Assembly (NCBI RefSeq): GCF_964204865.1
Contig: NC_135261.1
Span: forward strand, 13,516,001 to 13,580,000
Reading direction: 5' to 3'
Source of the DNA: Styela clava
Lineage: Eukaryota > Chordata > Ascidiacea > Stolidobranchia > Styelidae
DNA: 64,000 nt
A model generated the notes under the pieces. The model made no database searches and was not told where the DNA came from. It was given only the letters and a program-made list of their open reading frames with translations. The translations under genes and the position numbers were made by a program. Shown piece after piece: positions 11,628 through 23,523 of the stretch. Numbering within the stretch: the first letter of the stretch is position 1; each line of letters opens with the position of its first letter.

Positions 11628-12264
11628 AAAACTAACTATGCTTTGTATATTGGTGAAAACACTTATATATATTTTCAAAACACTTATGAATATTTTCAAA
11701 GTTAAATAGATATATATATACAGAATTATGCAAAACAATCTTGATGATTTTTTTATATTTAAAATAAAATATGTTTGTATAAGAAAGATTAAATGTAATA
11801 CAATCAGATGATTTCGAGTCAAACTTTATTATCATACCAATGTCGATAATTTAAGACAAATCCAGTGTTTCGATTGCAATTTGCCGAGTTTACTAGAAGG
11901 TATTAATGACTTTGTGATATACTAATAATGTGGTTGGTATTTTCTACCGATCGCCAACTCTTATTTCACACGCTCATCACGCGAGAAGATGGTCTAATTG
12001 TTCAAAAATGACGTCATCGGTACAGTAGTGTTTCCCTAATAACAACACCCCAACTCCAACAAAAACTATCACCCACAATTATTGAACACGATACTTGTCC
12101 GCTAATCCTTTCTACAAACTCGGTGCTATCAAATCAGAGCCATTATATAGCGATCAGGTCTTACGGTCGCTGTAGCCATATTCGTGCCCGTATATTTTAG
12201 CCTTGCACTCTTGTTGAAAGAAAGTACACGATCACAAAGAGATTGAGGTGCAATAGTTGTAGCG

Positions 12265-12514
12265 CAGGGGTCGGCAAACTACGGCCCGTGGGTGTTCAAG
12301 TGTTCAACGGCGCCAAAAATATTCAAATGAATTTTTTTGAAATGCAATGACGAAATAAATCTATATTTCATTCGAGAGATGTATCACTGCTTGATTTTTA
12401 TCATAAAAAGTATCATTCGTTCGGTTTTCAACTTTCTAAAAATACGTGCGGCCCGCCAATGACTTGCTACCCTTAATTTTGGCCCGCGATCGACAAAAGG
12501 TTGCCGACCCTTGT
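12265..12514 (+). mobile_element. Short hAT MITE related to the 6274-6714 element
   Basis: Starts CAGGGGTCGGCAAACTACGG and ends AAAAGGTTGCCGACCCTT, terminal repeats shared with the element at 6274. The right 100 bases, including GGCCCGCCAATGACTTGC, are nearly the same. Flanks TTGTAGCG and ATGTAGCG give an 8-base target duplication with one mismatch. The copy is about 250 bp and has no coding sequence. Confidence 0.85.
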
Positions 12515-12876
12515 ATGTAGCGTATAAAATATGTGTGTTTCAGTTATGATTAGAGAGGAATGCTTTTTCTGTATATAAATAAATCTGGCCATAGCACCAT
12601 TGAATTTATTCGAGAAATCGAGTAAACATAAACATGAAATGCATTGAAATTTCATTTTTCTAATAATAATACGCTCCAGTTTTGAGTATCCACATGAGTT
12701 CAAAAATTTTGACTCTTTGCACATCCACAATCATGCGCGGGGAAATTTGAAGTTTTGAAGTTTGTCGAAATAGCAAATTGGCGCGTGATCTGACTTCGGC
12801 ATTGGCAAGGGCTCTAGGGGTAAAATGGTGCGGAGGATAAATATAATCTTTCTCTCATCTTCATGTCGTCTGGTAT

Positions 12877-12882
12877 AGAAAA
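12877..12882 (+). promoter_or_regulatory. Splice acceptor just upstream of the Speedy start codon
   Basis: A pyrimidine-rich tract (TCTTTCTCTCATCTTCATG) leads to TATAG at 12874-12878, only four bases before the ATG. This looks like a 3' splice site. It could join a non-coding first exon, or be a spliced-leader trans-splice site as is common in ascidians. The sequence cannot tell these apart. Confidence 0.4.
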
Positions 12883-15800
12883 ATGAGTTTAACTCCGGAT
12901 TGGAAGGTTGGGAACGGAATGGATTTTGAGAGAGCTATTCGAAGACGACCAAAGAGATTTCGGTTAGTGCAGTACCGGTAGATTGGCCTCGTCTAGCCAT
13001 CGCGTTACCGTAACTTTAGTCGGTTGTGGTTTTACCCACACCACGAGAAGACTAGCATAATAATCATCAAGACATGATTGATCGAATAAGCTAAATCGAA
13101 CGTAAGGTTTCCATTGCTACTGTCAGTCTGCAGGCTAGATCGTGGTAAAATAGTGCCGTACGGTTCTACTACTGACTTGTAGGTAAAGATAGAGGATTAG
13201 CTTGTTTCCATCGCTAGAAAAATCGTGGTCTAACTTATTTACTCTAAATATGGAAGTGACCAAATGATCTAAGTTTCAATTCTATTCCAAATATCTTATG
13301 ACATAAACCTGCAATGTTGTGTAAGTAGTCCAGCTTACTGTACTTTTGTTCCCGGTATTACTACTCTACTGACTTTATGATTATGTTTAACTTTTGTTAG
13401 ATCAGTAGGCATGGAATATATAAAATTACGCAATTAGGCCTAGCCTACTTGTTTACCGGCATCTGCTGTAAAATGTTTACAAAACAAGACAACGTCAGAA
13501 CGTAGTGCAGTAGTCGTGTCTTAGTGCGGCGGCGCGGCGGTGTGGCTCAACGGGCTAAGCGTTAGGAATACGCTCGCCACCGCACCTCTAACTACCATGC
13601 GTGGGTTCGCAGGTTCGAATCCCATGCAGGGATGGTTATGTGCGAGAGGATTGCTGGACTCCTCGCCGTCGTTGGGTGGTTCACGTAACCGCTGGTCGGT
13701 TACGGCTTCCTCCACCTCCAAGTCCATGCTTCCGAAAACAAACAATACAGTAAAACTAATCCCATACCCGACTTGGAATGGTAACCGGACGAGAGGCCGT
13801 GGTTCGCCATACAGATAAGCCGTCTTATCGGCTTTCCTCTCCCCCGGGATAAATATGTAAATCCTATCCTAGTGGATTTGAACCATTCTAGAACAGTCTA
13901 TTATAAATAACGGATGTTCCCGACGCTTGTTCCCAAACTTTATTATTGCGGAAGCTTTGATGCTTATTTTATTTTGATCGTTTACGCGAGTTAGAACTTA
14001 CAAACTGGTTTATCGTACTTGTTTCATATCGATCATTTTGATTCAAAATATTCATGTTACATGTCATTTAAAAAGACATACTAATCGCTAATTTCAGTCT
14101 ACAGATGGCGCTATAGAGCAAAAAAATCGTCGCCATTAACATAAATCGGAATAAACTTCTGTTGTCGTAATATTAGATATTATTTTTGCAGATCAGAAAA
14201 ACTATTGGAAGCAGAATCTCAATCCACTACATATCCGCTTGTTAAAAGATCAAAATCCATCACGCAACAATCATGTCTAATCGTCAAATGTGACGAAGTT
14301 GTCCGATTTTTCACACTTTTAGGTAATTTTGTCACATTTTAATGAAGCTGTATTTAAATGTGATCTACTCTTTGCCATATCAAAATCCTTGTCAATATCG
14401 ATTAGAATTTAGATACCAGTTTCGAAACCCTGACATCGTTGTCAGCGGTTATGTTGAATCGTTCAGAGCTTATAAAAGATTCCTAGATATTTTGAAATCT
14501 AACTGCGGCTATGAAGCTGCATTGGCAATAACTTTATCACCGCTTCTGAGATAACGTAAATTCAACGGTGAAATTTTAGCGTTGGCTAACCTTGTTTTGA
14601 ATTCTCTCATAATTTTTATTTTCTAGTGCGGCATTATGAAGCCGAATGCCACGAATTAAGAATTTCGACCTACAGCTCAACAGGCACGAATATATAATGT
14701 ATTTTGTGCGTGTTTTTCTACATGGCTACCATATATATTTAATTTCTTCTTTCAACTACATTAATAAGCTATGTACTGCCAATCAATTCAAATGTCTATG
14801 AAAATAATTGTTCGTCATGAAATTCTCGTCTCCGATTCAACAATATTGCTTGGCATCGCACCATGCATATGGTTGCCATTCGAATTCTCAAAATCATTTT
14901 TTACGTTTTCCACAGATCAACAGTAATCGTGTCAATAATGATTTTACGTAACCTAATCCAAATTATGATTAAAGATTGTGAATAGTAGATAATGAATTTT
15001 GAAAGTTTTTTGTTTCTGATGCTGTATACGTCAATTACACACAGAAATAACTGTCATGAGATAGTCAGAAACTATTATCATTTATTGGGAGGAAATCCAT
15101 TACCTGCTGAGATAAAAACACTCAAATGAATTTTTGACACAGCCGTTATTCAAGCCCATAGGTGGTAGTTACCGTACTTACAATAAGTAATAATCGTATC
15201 GTAATATTTTTTCAGACGATCCAATTATTCAAGATTTCTTGGTACACGACATATGTTATAGAGTTTCAGATAGATATCTTCTCGCAATGGTTTTTACATA
15301 TTTTAAAAGAGCTCATTTATCAACTGATGAATATAACAGACATAATTTCTTTATTGCACTGTGAGTTGGTCTTTTTATTCGGTGACCATATTGTTTTAAA
15401 AGTAATATTATGCGATAGAAGTACTAGGTGTTGAATACCAATAAATGTGGTTATAAAGTCAGTCTCTCATTTTCAAAATTAATATTTCCACCAGACAATG
15501 CTTGTTTGATGTTTGGTCACAATTAATTCCAAACAAATTTATTTATCGCCATATTTAAATTGCATGATTGTTCTTTTCTTGTCTTTGTTGTAAACTGCGT
15601 GTCTGAGGAAGTCTGATTTTCGTCAGATGAAACGTAGCAGAAATATATTTGTGTTAGTGTGCAGCATGACTCTTGAATTGCATAAAACCATGGTTGTTGT
15701 AATTTAGACTTGCTCCTGCCTGTTACAAAAGTCTCTTGGGTATCCCTTTCTTGTCTCGAGCTCGATTAAAATTTATAGTATCCAATAATCGTTATTAATT

Positions 15801-18664
15801 ATATAACTGTTAATTAAGATATGTATTGTACTAATAGTTATCTTGCTAACGACATGGAGGAAGACGAGGAAGATTTTAAATACGAAATATTTCCCTGGAC
15901 ACTGGGAAAAACATGGAGAGATCTGTTTCCTAACTTTTTGGCGAAACGAGACATATTTTGGTCGAGAATGAACTTCAGAGCAGCTGTCAGTAGGAAGTGT
16001 TGTGAAGAGGTACAACTTTTGTCAAGTATTTATAGAAGTCCGCTGCAAGCAAAATATTTCACTTTATACTACGATTTTTCGTGCATATCACTGGGAATAC
16101 AGACCACAATCAGATACTATTTTTGACATGATCGGAATCCTTCTGATTAGGCCTTATCTACACAATTTATTACACCCGGAACAGTAAAATAGTTGAGTAC
16201 ATCAAGCTAGCCCAGTCCTCAACATATTTATCCTTGTGGACCCACTGATATGCTATTGGGTTCATCACGGAACCCCTATTAAGTATTAACCATTTGTTGA
16301 AAATACCCTCGCACATGCACACTACTCAAGCGACTTCTGTTTATATTATTAATGATTGTTAAAATAGAAAATACTGTTTCGCACGGTAGTAATGGTAAAC
16401 CGACACACAATTGACACGGTTCACTCAAAGAGAAATTCTCACCGAATGCTACAGAATCTCCCAAACTCACGGAATCCAAATAAATGATTTGCATAACCCC
16501 GATTGAAAAATTTTTTCTAATAACCAATTTATTTGCGTTTTTATATGATATATTTATGTTTCGGTGATCATTTGGATCTCGCTCTGGGCCTCTGGCCATT
16601 TGGACACACAGACGAATGTTCGCCCGAAGATTTTAGCATCATACCATAAATAATTACTCAAATTTATAGGCGTAATAATTTTTAACGCACCAAGATTCGC
16701 ATTATACTCTATGTATTTCCACTTAAAAAGTTAATTTTATTTTATTCAATTATTATTTATTTTGATAATTTATTTTACCATTGAAAAAATATTACATTTA
16801 TTACTTATCGATCTTGATCGGTAAGTATGTTGTTAGGTTTTTGTCTGTTTGTTTGTCTGTTAGATATCGACGATATCTCACGAAAGCGAGATTGAATCTG
16901 CACCAAATTTTGCAAGTGCATTCATCATATCTCGGAACAGAAGCCTATTGACCTATTGATTTTGGATGAATTTTGTTGTATAATTAGCGAGCTATTCATT
17001 AATTAGTGATGGGACACACGGTGTCGCTATGGAGTAATAACTTTCGATCGATAAGTCTTCGGTCTCTGACCGATGTTCTCGTTTTATCATTGAAAGGTAA
17101 TGCAGATTAAGCCAGATCATTACGCTTGGAAAAGAGAGAGAAGTCAGTATCACGCCGGTGCGTTGAGAAGTTATTTGAAAACACCTTCAGAAAAAGAACC
17201 TTTTCCTCGTGGACCCGGATCTTCCCCTATTCCATGTAATAAGTGTAGAAGAATGTTCATGAGCAGCGGGTGAGGCGAATCTCATAGAATTAATATTCAC
17301 TTATATGCATTGACGGTAAAGACGATACTATTTGGTCGCTACTATTTTAAATACAAGAATGAAATTTGGTGCGAAAAGGAATATTTCTATTTAGAGTTAA
17401 CGATGGATAAATATTTGTATAATTATTGCATGAACATTAAATAGAATTTTAAGCTTTCAATATGCTCCGTTAGCAATAAGCTCCCGTATAGTTATGTTTC
17501 TCCTACTCATTGCCCCAGAAATATTCTTTCCCACTTTACCGTTGCTAACTTATTTTTACCTATTTTGAGAGTTCGTTCACGAGTTAGTCTATCATCAAAA
17601 CATCATCATAAAAACAAGCCAATATTTATACCCATGCTTGAAAATCTGATATAAAGTATTCAAGTTTTAATAGTTACATCATGTTAACTTGTTGCTGCGG
17701 TTGGTAATTGTTACGGATATATTCAGAGAAGTTGAATCCATTTGATTTTATAATTGGATATATCTTTTTGCCAATCTTACAAGCTAATTAAATCATATGC
17801 ATGATTACTTTAGATACATTTCTGATGAGAGTGACGATACGACTGACTCGTATATGACTGTTTCACCACAAGAGAGTCCTTGTTCGAGCTCAGAGGTATT
17901 GTATTAACACAATAATAAAAGAGCAAATTTCCAAACAATACATTTCACTTGATTAGCAATATTTGTCTTGAATAGCTACCTAAAAATCAGACTCGCCGAC
18001 TATATATAGTCCCAACATGTCCTATACGGAGGAGGCAATTCAAATGGCCACTGGCTCCCTATATTCATCAGTACGCTCATTTTATTATTGGACATGAGGT
18101 GGACCTATGTATCGTTTTGTTAATATGTTGTTGCTGAGAAAAAAAATCGCCTTTTTCTTGAAAAACTGGACCAATTGCGTTGAAATTTTCAGTGCTGAAA
18201 GCGTGTTGTTGTCGCTATTTTATTTCAACAATATTTGTGGGATATATTTTATATAGGATCTGTTTTTCACTTCGAAGTTTTGTGTGGTGACATCACCAAA
18301 ATTTAAACTTGCGGGCCGTGGTTCCGTGATCACATCATAGTGATCTGATAGTCAGACTACCGCTAATGTAAAAGATTTGATAGAGGCCTACTACTTCGTT
18401 TTGCCATTCGTGTCTATATATTTGAGCTTTGCTGCCTTGTTTATTTTAAAATTTATATATGATTAAGTAAGCTGCCCATGCAATGTACTTTCGAGTTAAT
18501 GTCTGTCGAAAACGAAATGATTTCTTCGCAGGATAGAGCATGCGAAACAGCTATGATTTTATACGAGAAGGAAGCCGAAAATAACACAGGTTCATTGGAA
18601 GTTGATGATACAGGAAATCATGACATGGAAGAGAGCGATTCTGATTCCAGCTTTGGCATGGAAG
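12883..18664 (+). CDS. SPDYA: Speedy/RINGO CDK activator (C-terminus unresolved)
   Basis: Speedy/RINGO proteins bind and activate CDK1/CDK2 without cyclin-box similarity. Exons read 12883-12962, 14192-14322, 15216-15360, 15838-16009, 17097-17269, 17814-17895, 17976-18098 and 18532-18664; phases fit throughout (346 codons). The Ringo core begins near residue 70 with [12 protein letters not shown], runs through [46 protein letters not shown] and [22 protein letters not shown], then [17 protein letters not shown] and PFPRGP (about 213-216). A CxxC pair follows near 223-226. These blocks match vertebrate Speedy A almost position by position. Exons 1-5 are confident. Exons 6-8 (serine-rich, then basic, then acidic tail) rest on splice phase only, and at least one further exon is needed after 18664. 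Intron 4 holds a MITE. Confidence 0.85.
13536..13869 (+). repeat. Full-length tRNA-derived SINE
   Basis: Best copy of the family. The head has an A-box-like GTGGCTCAACGGGCTAAGCG at 13541-13560 and a perfect B-box-like GGTTCGAATCC near 13612, followed by about 230 bases of unrelated body and a tail ending ATAAATATGTAAATCCTATCC. The split internal promoter is the hallmark of a tRNA-derived SINE. Both long open frames here (one per strand) are repeat sequence. It lies in intron 1 of the Speedy gene. Confidence 0.85.
15603..15634 (+). other. Hammerhead-like motif
   Basis: CTGAGGA, then a 6-bp stem closed by TTTTCG (GTCTGA/TCAGAT), then GAAACG. This is the order CUGANGA-stem II-GAAA of a hammerhead ribozyme core. 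I cannot find clear stems I and III or a cleavage site, so it may instead be a conserved hairpin from the 3' end of a retroelement. Confidence 0.3.
16804..17055. mobile_element. MITE with CTTATCGATC terminal repeats (copy 1)
   Basis: Starts CTTATCGATC and ends GATCGATAAG. The interior (for example GATATCTCACGAAAGCGAG and TTAGTGATGGGACACACGG) matches the copy at 47354-47612 in the opposite orientation. It is about 250 bp, non-coding, and sits in intron 4 of the Speedy gene. The superfamily was not assigned because no target duplication is clear. Confidence 0.8.
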
Positions 18665-20400
18665 GTAATTGTTGTAGTTAAGCGATTAATCGATTAAATT
18701 TTGTTTGGTGTCAATGGCGCGAATGAGCGTTTTATAAAAAAAAACAAAAATTCCTGTGGAGAGTTTGTGATTAGTAGGCATAGTAGTTTTTTTTCACTTA
18801 TTGCATATTGGATGGTAGTATCATCTCTTACCATATGCTTAGAACAACGTCCGTACCTCTGACTAAAAGTTGGTAAGTACTGATAGAAGAGTGGCGGGCA
18901 ACTTCTAACGCGTCCATATTCTCATCTTGTGAGCCGAATACCTTGAAAATTGCCAGCCTGTTACTTATCAGTGACCGCTGATACAGAGCCTTAGTCGGAG
19001 TCACTGCGTAAACACACGGTATAAAAAATATGCATCGTGTAAGTAAGTCAATCCTATAAATAACAGCATCTTTTTATGTATATATTCCGAGCTTTGGTAC
19101 ATCGGTATCTTTTTAATAAATTTGCTTTCTGATTACACTTTACACAAAACTCTTAAATAGGTTTTTTCATCCATAAACTCAGTTATCTATTTCAAATTCT
19201 CAATATAATTTTTCGATAAATCTTTATTTAGGGTTCTTTCAAATCATGTTCACAACGATGTTTTACTATAGATTAGTAGATCACGACCATAAGTCTATTA
19301 TGGTTCCATTACATTTGAACCCACGTACATTTGAACCCATGGCAATTGCACCTGTATGCTATTGCAGCTATGAAATTTTTTTTGTTTTTCGGATAGTTAA
19401 ACCCATACTAACCCTAACCCATGGGTTTTAGCACCCGCATATAGATTGAACCCGTGGATATACACATGGGTTCAAATGTACGTGGGTTCAAATGTACGGT
19501 CACCGTCTATTATACTATGGGATTGGTGTAATATGTTATGGGGTTCCAATAGTTACACCTTAGTTCAATTTTTTTCGATTTTAGAGTTTTGGGAATCATT
19601 AAGCTGAAGAAATAAAAATGAACGCGGTTGTCAGTGTAAATCTTCACCCCCGAGGTTTGAGCTGGTATCACAGACCTAATTCACAATGTTCTATTCATGA
19701 AAGTCATGTCTTGTAAATAAGTTCCACTATCTTGTTTTTGCTGCATGGTTGTGTTCTGGCAATTTGTGGTATACGCAAGTTTGTTAGTTTATTTTATTCG
19801 ATCTCAATATGGAGCGGTAAATGTGAGATTCAAGTCTTGATTTTTTCATCAGACCAGTCCCTGGTTTGTCTGAGGTTAACACTTCATACTGACCGTGCTT
19901 AACCAAACTTTTGTGAAACAAGAAAGTCTCCAGTTCTTGGTAATGAGATACCTCATTACACTCGAATGATGCTGAGACGAAATCTTTTCAAAAAAATCGC
20001 TTTAACAATATGAAATTTTGGATAGGCAATAAATAATTCGTTGGATGAATTTTTACCTCCCTCAATGTAGTTGTCATAGGGCAGTATTACTAAAATATAC
20101 CTAGCTTATTGTCGTGGGAGCTGTAAAGACTATGTAGCTAGCGACTTTATATAGAATCTAATCAGTTCTGCCATTTTCTAATGAAATGTTTCTGCTTAAA
20201 GAAGTAGTGTGCTGTTCGTGGCGTGTCACAGTGATAATGATAGTTCCCAAACTTTCCTACGTAGAAAAGTTCGTTGTTCCATTGTGCTATTCTATCCTAC
20301 TTCTCGTTGTTTATTCTTTTTTTCTCCCGTTTTTTTGGTTCAGTATATATTGATGAACAGAATGAATAAAAAAAATTTAACTTTGACTAATTAAAGTTAA
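18665..20400 (+). other. Probable 3' part of the Speedy gene
   Basis: The last Speedy exon found leaves a phase-1 junction at GAAG|GTAATT, so another exon is expected. An acceptor at TTTATTTAG (about 19231) would continue in frame, but the frame runs straight into the foldback element at 19311, so I do not accept it. An AATAAA lies near 20365. No ending is convincing. Confidence 0.3.
19311..19495. mobile_element. Foldback element with perfect 31-bp inverted repeats
   Basis: 19311-19341 and 19465-19495 are perfect reverse complements. Each arm contains two copies of ACATTTGAACCCA-like units (ACATTTGAACCCACGT then ACATTTGAACCCATG). The 123-base loop has further ACCCAT/GGGTT motifs. This is typical of a short foldback DNA element. 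The predicted 61-residue frame across it is not a gene. Confidence 0.8.
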
Positions 20401-20945
20401 ATGCGAATATAGTAAAATCTGTTGTTATTTGACAGTATTCGACAGCCAATTTGTAACACTCGGTAGGCAGTTCGTTGTATTTTGTTTACAGTAAATCATT
20501 ACCACAAAATGAATTTACATATGTGGCGTTCTTTTTATGGATACGGAAGGTTTAATTTTCAGTTGGACCGGTTGAATTTGTTACGTCACGTCACACAGTA
20601 TTTCATTGTTCATTTATATGATGTTGTTGAGAAACGTGTAATTAATTATACGAAAATAAATAAACGAGCCTTCAAAGTTTCATAATATTATTTCAAGGAG
20701 CGAAAAGATATGCGTGGCCCCGGAATGTAGTATATGACACACAAGCCAGTAAGAAAAGTCGCGCACGTACAAAAAAGAATGATTTCAAAAACATGGTAAC
20801 GCTGAAAATTTAACTTGAGCAGTCACTTGAAAACAGGTTTTATGAAGCTAGAGTTTCATTACCTAATGCTCTGAAGGATAGGCCACTAGGTAAAAATCAA
20901 ATAAATATTTGTTCAATGCTTTTCGCTTCTATTCAAACTTTTTGA

Positions 20946-21020
20946 GTGTCTCAAAAATGTCGTGTCCACCGTGTGTCTCACTTGTCCCAGGGCAAGGAGG
21001 ACACGACATTTTTCAGACAC
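20946..21020. repeat. 22-bp hairpin with 31-base loop
   Basis: GTGTCTCAAAAATGTCGTGTCC (20946-20967 by position) is the reverse complement of 20999-21020 with a single mismatch. A 75-base near-perfect stem-loop in otherwise featureless sequence suggests a small foldback or MITE remnant, or a structured RNA. Confidence 0.7.
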
Positions 21021-21828
21021 CGCTTTTTTATGTATTGTGTTTCTACAATTTGGACCGACTTTTCAGTAACCAACCCATTTCTTTATGAATATATATATTC
21101 CAAAGTTTCATAGCTTTTCCCTACTTGCAAACACTCCCGGGATGGTTTGAAAATAAATATAACACAACATTCGTAATCGCAATTTTTCTCCTATTATGGA
21201 GCACATGGTTGCGCTTGCACATAAATCGATTGACTATATGTGCATATATATAATACTTGTTTGCTTGACTGTATATGTGTGCCCATTCGGCTATATATGC
21301 ATATCACGTTACCAAAAAGTTAATCTTGACCACAAACGAAATCCAGCCACAGAGTTTGTGAATATCACATTCACGTAATTTTTGGGTTAGTTTGCAAGTT
21401 TCTAGTTATGTTTCTCATATAAATCAAATAATTTAGATCTCATTTTGTCCTTGAGATAGGTTGAACCTGGTTGCAACAGAATGCCAAAAATATTCGCTCG
21501 CAATTTAGGGTAAAAATCTTACAATGCTATGATATGGCAAAGGGTCAAAGTTCAAGAAAATAGTCGATGAAACAGTGAAAAAAATTTCGTTCTTTTTGTT
21601 TGACACATAGGTCCGAAATACTTAACAATCGAATTATAGGTACTTCCTTGTCCCACTTTGAAATAATATGTGGATCGCTGACACATCATTTAAGGGTAAT
21701 GTTCGGATTTAAAATTTGCGCACCTTGTGGCTGTTCCGCGAACGAATATCAGCGGAACTCGAATGCCGGCAAAAGTGCGAAGTTTTTAATAGGAAACAGT
21801 AGACTGCGGTACCAGATCTCGTAATACA

Positions 21829-22068
21829 CAGGGCTGGGCATTTCGAATCGAATAGTAAATTATAATTTCGAATCGCCGCCATCTTTTTTTTTTCTTTCCA
21901 CTAATGGTCGAGGTAAATTTCTCAATTTTTTTATTGGAGCCATATTTTTTCAACGCAATTATGACTCTTTTCTGTAGTGAGTTATTGATGAAAACGTGCT
22001 TTTTATTGCGTGTGAACGCTCAGCAATCTGCATGAGTGATTGATGTATTCTATGTTTGCACATCCCTA
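21829..22068. mobile_element. 240-bp hAT MITE with perfect 8-bp target duplication
   Basis: Starts CAGGGCTGGGCATTTCGAA and ends TTTGCACATCCCTA. The 8 bases GTAATACA flank it on both sides (21821-21828 and 22069-22076). Ends and duplication size match the hAT superfamily. Non-coding; a family distinct from the elements at 6274 and 12265. Confidence 0.85.
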
Positions 22069-22076
22069 GTAATACA

Positions 22077-23523
22077 GAAGTGACTTGGATCAGTTGGTAT
22101 TTCAATTCACGCTGAAACTGAATCATGTAGAATGAATCATTGTCTCAGGACCTGGAAAAGCTATGACAGTCCATGTACTGTTACCGGTACCCTGGGTAGT
22201 CGAGTTGTCTGCCTCCCGAGTTTTGCCCTCCATATCCACGTATTTGAGCATAGCTGTCATGTTTGAATTGAAATCCATATTTTTACTTCACTGGTTTTTG
22301 ATTGTCGGATTGATTTTTCTACTTCATTTCTATGAACGGAAACTTGTAAACAAAATCAGGCAACATCATATTTTATACATATAAAACATTTATAAAATAT
22401 TCAGTGCTACAAAGAAAAACTAATCAGTGCCGTATTTTTCACAATAAAGAAAATATAAAAATCAGTGTGAACATATACTAACATTAATACAAAAAACTAC
22501 ACTGAAATCATATATGTATATATTTTTTATATGTAGAGCGATATTTCATCCAAAGCCTATCGAAATATAATAATACGTGCAACATATTTGCTATACTAAG
22601 TGTGGTAAATTCACACGTGAAATAATGACTATTTTCACGATATCATAAAATGGAACTCATCTATGTTCGTTATAAAGATGTAATAGTATATTCCTTTGTG
22701 GCGAGATTACTCGCACCACACCTAAATGAATCAAATTTTCAACTCGGATAAAATTGCAACCAGTTTTGAACTCCTTACGGAAAAATACTGTACTCGTATA
22801 CTTGTATAGACGAGAAGTAATAATTATTGTACAACACCCATAATACAATAATATTCAGCAGGAACTTAATATAATTAATTATAAAATAGCAATCACTTGA
22901 AAATTGAAGAAGTATAAAATACAGTAATGAAACAAAAAACATAGCCTAACATACAGTTGAAAACAAAATTTGTTTACATCGAACTCATCGTTGTTGACTT
23001 TTCTGTGGCATAACAGGTTACTTCATGCCGTTTTAACTGTCTAAGTGCCATGCAAAAGTGACCAACTCTCGTTCGTTTGAATGGTGATCGGAGGGCCTCA
23101 AGCCGTATTGATGTTTTTCACGGCACACAGCTTCAAAGCATATAACTTACTAGCAATTAAATTACAAAATTAAGAGCAAAAAAGGCAGGCGATTCGTATT
23201 GTTTATCCATAATTATTCAAACGAAACAAGTATTCTGCTGAAATATCACTTCAGGATCTGAGTGTTTTGCAACCAGTCGTGACTTTTTTGGAACTTTCTT
23301 ATTCTATTATCTGTTTCCCTAAATAGCCTACTAGAAATTTTCTGCGAGAGCATGTTGCGGAGAATACTTCTTGAGCATTCCCTTCTTTCAAGCATTTCAT
23401 TTCGGTTTCATGCCCAATGAAATTCTGACGTTTTGAAGGGCGCATTCCAAGTTCGAGTTGACTCTGTTTGATATATGAGGTATTCGATGAGCTGTCCAGC
23501 AAAGTCAATATGCTAAATTAGCG
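22077..23523. other. Intergenic region between Speedy and the GPCR
   Basis: Contains the 3' flank of the minus-strand GPCR gene. Frames up to about 73 residues occur but none has splice-consistent neighbours or a recognisable domain. No clear polyadenylation signal for the GPCR was found. Confidence 0.4.

Noticed and set aside
13541-13625. tRNA gene (A and B boxes present)
   Set aside because: The head does not fold as a clean cloverleaf by eye, is followed directly by SINE body, and recurs dispersed; it is a tRNA-derived promoter.
13521-13818. Overlapping long frames on both strands
   Set aside because: Both are contained in the full-length SINE and recur in the copy at 61328-61665.
19246-19431. 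Extension of the Speedy gene into a 61-residue frame
   Set aside because: The frame runs into the perfect foldback arms at 19311; a real terminal exon would not be expected to encode transposon arm sequence.
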